NCBI GenBank assembly: GCA_030429705.1
Contig: JAUIES010000001.1
Location: 1,116,001-1,180,000, forward strand
Length of the DNA: 64,000 nucleotides
Source: Phycisphaerae bacterium
Lineage (GTDB): Bacteria > Planctomycetota > Phycisphaerae > Phycisphaerales > UBA1924
Direction of reading: 5' to 3'
Position 1 is the stretch's first letter. Every line of letters begins with the position of its first letter. Below are positions 61,927-64,000 of this stretch, piece after piece. The notes under the pieces are model-generated. The model was not told the DNA's origin, did no database searches, and was given only the letters and a program-made list of their open reading frames with translations. A program made the translations under genes and the position numbers.

Positions 61927-63540
61927 GTGACTGATCAGCCCACAACGACCGAATCCATTCATCCACTTGAAGCCCAGCGCCGGGACAACCGGCAAACGGT
62001 CGTCGAGTTAGGTCTCGATCCCTATGGCGGCCGAACGGATTCGCTCGAATCGCTCACCGATGCGCACGCCCAGCACAGTGCTGCAGCGGATGAATATCAC
62101 GCTGCGCACGGCAAAGAGGATGGGTATGAAGATCGCAGACCGCGCGTGCGTGTAGCTGGTCGTGTCATGCTTTCGCGTGACAATGGCAAGTTGGTTTGGA
62201 TGAACCTGCGCGACAGTACGCGAGACAGTTTGCAGGTTGCCGTCAGCAAGCGCGATTGCAGCGAGCGAGGTTTCGCGGTTGCCAAGGCGGTGGATCTTGG
62301 CGATCTTGTGGTTGTTGAAGGCCCGCTGATGAAAACGCGAGCGGGCGAAGTCACTGTTTGGGCTTCAGATGTCCTTCCTGCCAGCAAGTGTCTGGTGCCG
62401 CCGCCCGAGAAACATGCGGGGCTTGCCGACCATGAAACGAGGTACCGTCGGCGATATATCGATATGTGGTCGACGCCTGAAACAACGCGAACTTTTGCAT
62501 TACGGAGCCGAGTCGTTGCCAAGATCCGGGAGCATCTTTCAACGCTCGGGTTTCTTGAGGTTGAGACACCCATGTTGCAGCCACAGGCGGGGGGTGCGGC
62601 TGCTCGGCCGTTCGTGACCCATATGAACGCGCTCGGGCTCGATCTCTATATGCGCATTGCGCCGGAGTTGTACCTGAAGCGACTTCTCGTGGGCGGGCTG
62701 CCTCGCGTGTTCGAGATCAACCGCAATTTTCGGAACGAGGGTCTCGACAAGTCTCACAACCCAGAGTTCACGATGCTTGAGTTGTACCAGGCATACGGCA
62801 ACTACCACACGGTGATGGAACTCACGGAATCTCTCGTGCGCACAGCTGCCAGTGCGGCTGCTGCAACGCGCGCGGGCGAAGAGGGTGTTGATGTCGAGAG
62901 CTTGGTGCTGCCGTTTGGTGATCTGCAGATTAACTACGCAGAGCCGTTTGCTCGCGTGACTTATGCTGCGTTGTTCGAACGCGGGCTTGGATTTAGCTTC
63001 ACTGATATTGATCGCGTGATGCAGGAGGCTGAGGCAAGAGGTGTCCCAACCAGAAACGATCGGGGCGAGCAGATTGACGAGTTGTTTATCATCAACGCGC
63101 TGTTTGAACGATTTGCTGAACCGCTCCTGCTCGATGAAGCGGGGTATGGCGGGCAGCCTGTGTGGGTGATGGATTATCCGGCTCAGTTAAGCCCACTGAC
63201 CAAATCGAGTGTTGCGGACCCGTCGATCGCCGAGCGCGCGGATCTGTTCATCGCGGGGATGGAGATTGGTCCGCACTATACCGAGCTCAACGACCCTGAC
63301 ATTCAGTCAGCCCGTTTCCGCGAGCAACTCGCGGGTGTTGATGATGAAGAGTCGACCTTCCGTACATTTGATGAAGACTTCATCACAGCGCTGAAGGTCG
63401 GGATGCCCCCTGCGGGGGGGATGGGTATCGGGATTGACCGTTTGATGATGCTGCTTGCCGATGCGCCGACGATTCGTGACGTCATCCTGTTTCCACTCAT
63501 GCGGCCCCAGTCGGGCCGTATTGCCGAAACAGCGGAATGA
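61927..63540 (+). CDS. lysS: Lysyl-tRNA synthetase (class II)
   Basis: A 537-residue class II enzyme charging tRNA-Lys. It has an N-terminal OB-fold anticodon domain (VRVAGRVMLSRDNGKLVWMNLRD) and the class II core with motif 1 (FLEVETPMLQPQAGGAAARPF), motif 2 (FRNEGLDKSHNPEFTMLELYQAYGNY) and motif 3 (PPAGGMGIGIDRLMMLL). Start is GTG at 61927. Residues about 25-65 before the OB fold are slightly longer than usual. Confidence 0.96.
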   Translation: MTDQPTTTESIHPLEAQRRDNRQTVVELGLDPYGGRTDSLESLTDAHAQHSAAADEYHAAHGKEDGYEDRRPRVRVAGRVMLSRDNGKLVWMNLRDSTRDSLQVAVSKRDCSERGFAVAKAVDLGDLVVVEGPLMKTRAGEVTVWASDVLPASKCLVPPPEKHAGLADHETRYRRRYIDMWSTPETTRTFALRSRVVAKIREHLSTLGFLEVETPMLQPQAGGAAARPFVTHMNALGLDLYMRIAPELYLKRLLVGGLPRVFEINRNFRNEGLDKSHNPEFTMLELYQAYGNYHTVMELTESLVRTAASAAAATRAGEEGVDVESLVLPFGDLQINYAEPFARVTYAALFERGLGFSFTDIDRVMQEAEARGVPTRNDRGEQIDELFIINALFERFAEPLLLDEAGYGGQPVWVMDYPAQLSPLTKSSVADPSIAERADLFIAGMEIGPHYTELNDPDIQSARFREQLAGVDDEESTFRTFDEDFITALKVGMPPAGGMGIGIDRLMMLLADAPTIRDVILFPLMRPQSGRIAETAE

Positions 63541-63563
63541 AAAAACCCCGGCCGAGGCCGGGG
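63540..63563 (-). terminator. Terminator between lysS and the downstream converging gene
   Basis: CCCCGGCC at 63546-63553 pairs with 63556-63563 around a 2-base loop, preceded on the plus strand by six A residues, which become T residues on the minus strand. It ends the minus-strand gene 63613-64000 and may act weakly for lysS. Confidence 0.8.
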
Positions 63564-63612
63564 CTTGTGAACAGCACTGAGTTTATAGGTTCAGGGTTAC
63601 TTCGTACGGTGT

Positions 63613-64000
63613 TTAGCCACCATCGCCCGCCGGAGCATCGCCTGCTTCACCGGGCTTCCGCATTTTGATTTCAACATTGTGTTCGCCTTCGATCAGATCC
63701 GGGTTGGACAGATCGAGCATGCGAACGGGCGGCGCGTGAGGATCTTCTCTGGTTTCGCGGACAGCATTCAGGAATGCTTGCTTTTGCTTCAGGTCGAGTG
63801 AGTCCCAGGCATCGCGGACCATAATCGCCTTGGCGGCGTTGACATCGGCTTCGTCATTTGCCGAGCCATTGATACCGAGCAGTGCAGAAGCGGCAGCGGT
63901 ATCGGCGAGACCTGCCTTCTCGACCACTTCTTTCATGCGCCAGGTTGCCTCAGCGAGCATGCCTTCGAAGGCGATGGTTGATTCCTTCAGCGACTCACCC
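63613..64000 (-). CDS. Hypothetical protein, 5' end outside window
   Basis: The frame remains open through the last base of the window, so the start lies beyond 64000; an ATG at 63960 is only an internal candidate. The visible 129 residues include helical segments (LAEATWRMKEVVEKAGLADTAAASALLG, WDSLDLKQKQAFLNAVRETRE), the segment MLDLSNPDLIEGEHNVEIKM and a Gly/Ala/Pro-rich tail. No family is recognised. Confidence 0.6.
   Translation of the reverse strand, partial: GESLKESTIAFEGMLAEATWRMKEVVEKAGLADTAAASALLGINGSANDEADVNAAKAIMVRDAWDSLDLKQKQAFLNAVRETREDPHAPPVRMLDLSNPDLIEGEHNVEIKMRKPGEAGDAPAGDGG

Overview
The window reads as a chromosomal segment of a planctomycete, most likely class Phycisphaerae. 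The clues are internal: two small secreted proteins ending in a VPxP / hydrophobic / Arg-Arg-Arg-Arg tail (PEP-CTERM-like), a secreted subtilase ending in a DWNGDG dockerin-like module, zinc-ribbon membrane proteins of the C-x2-C-GY-(N/D)-(L/F) type, FloA beside two NfeD proteins, a bacterial deoxyhypusine-synthase homologue beside arginine decarboxylase, and a UvrC that stops before the usual helix-hairpin-helix. The DNA is moderately GC-rich, genes are dense, many overlap by ATGA or GTGA, and many lack a Shine-Dalgarno. I saw no rRNA, tRNA, CRISPR array, prophage or insertion sequence.

Layout. 1-9.5 kb: end of a beta-propeller protein, a solute-binding lipoprotein, an M20 amidohydrolase, small membrane/DUF genes, uvrC, a zinc-ribbon protein, then on the minus strand zntB, a BFD-like 2Fe-2S protein and a HAD phosphatase. 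9.6-17.4 kb: a DUF4097-like lipoprotein, an HpnB-like glycosyltransferase with a lone ExbD, the NfeD-NfeD-FloA membrane module and a TonB-like protein. 17.5-23.7 kb: a Nudix hydrolase diverging from murC-murB-ddl-ftsQ-orf, then greA. 23.8-31.6 kb: a lipoprotein, a structured intergenic element, a YjfB-like gene, clpB, a CTERM protein, an EEP-family protein and nhaA behind a structured, terminator-bearing leader. 31.6-38.2 kb: a class IV aminotransferase, an ExbB-ExbD-ExbD operon, tsaE with a YacG-like tail, gmk-aroC, a zinc-ribbon protein and thiL. 38.3-49.3 kb: subtilase and CTERM protein (divergent), the DHS-like/speA polyamine pair, phenylalanine hydroxylase, an amidohydrolase, a HugZ-like protein, a lysine-rich histone H1-like protein and an M16 protein. 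49.3-64 kb: a two-domain ABC permease, TVP38 protein, RNase Z-like hydrolase, dnaA, mutM-tadA-tatC, an ECF sigma/anti-sigma/PDZ operon, MoxR, an Rrf2 regulator, lysS and a partial gene.

Most genes are housekeeping (envelope synthesis, repair, tRNA modification, replication start, protein quality control). The observations most worth checking are non-coding or structural: (i) the nhaA leader RNA, which shows a nested-stem fold followed by a strong intrinsic terminator; (ii) an element of about 190 nt bounded by a perfect 17-bp inverted repeat upstream of the YjfB-like gene; (iii) a 13-bp tandem duplication that puts the well-placed ATG of the subtilase out of frame; (iv) a TsaE protein with a YacG-like tail that has lost three of the four zinc ligands.
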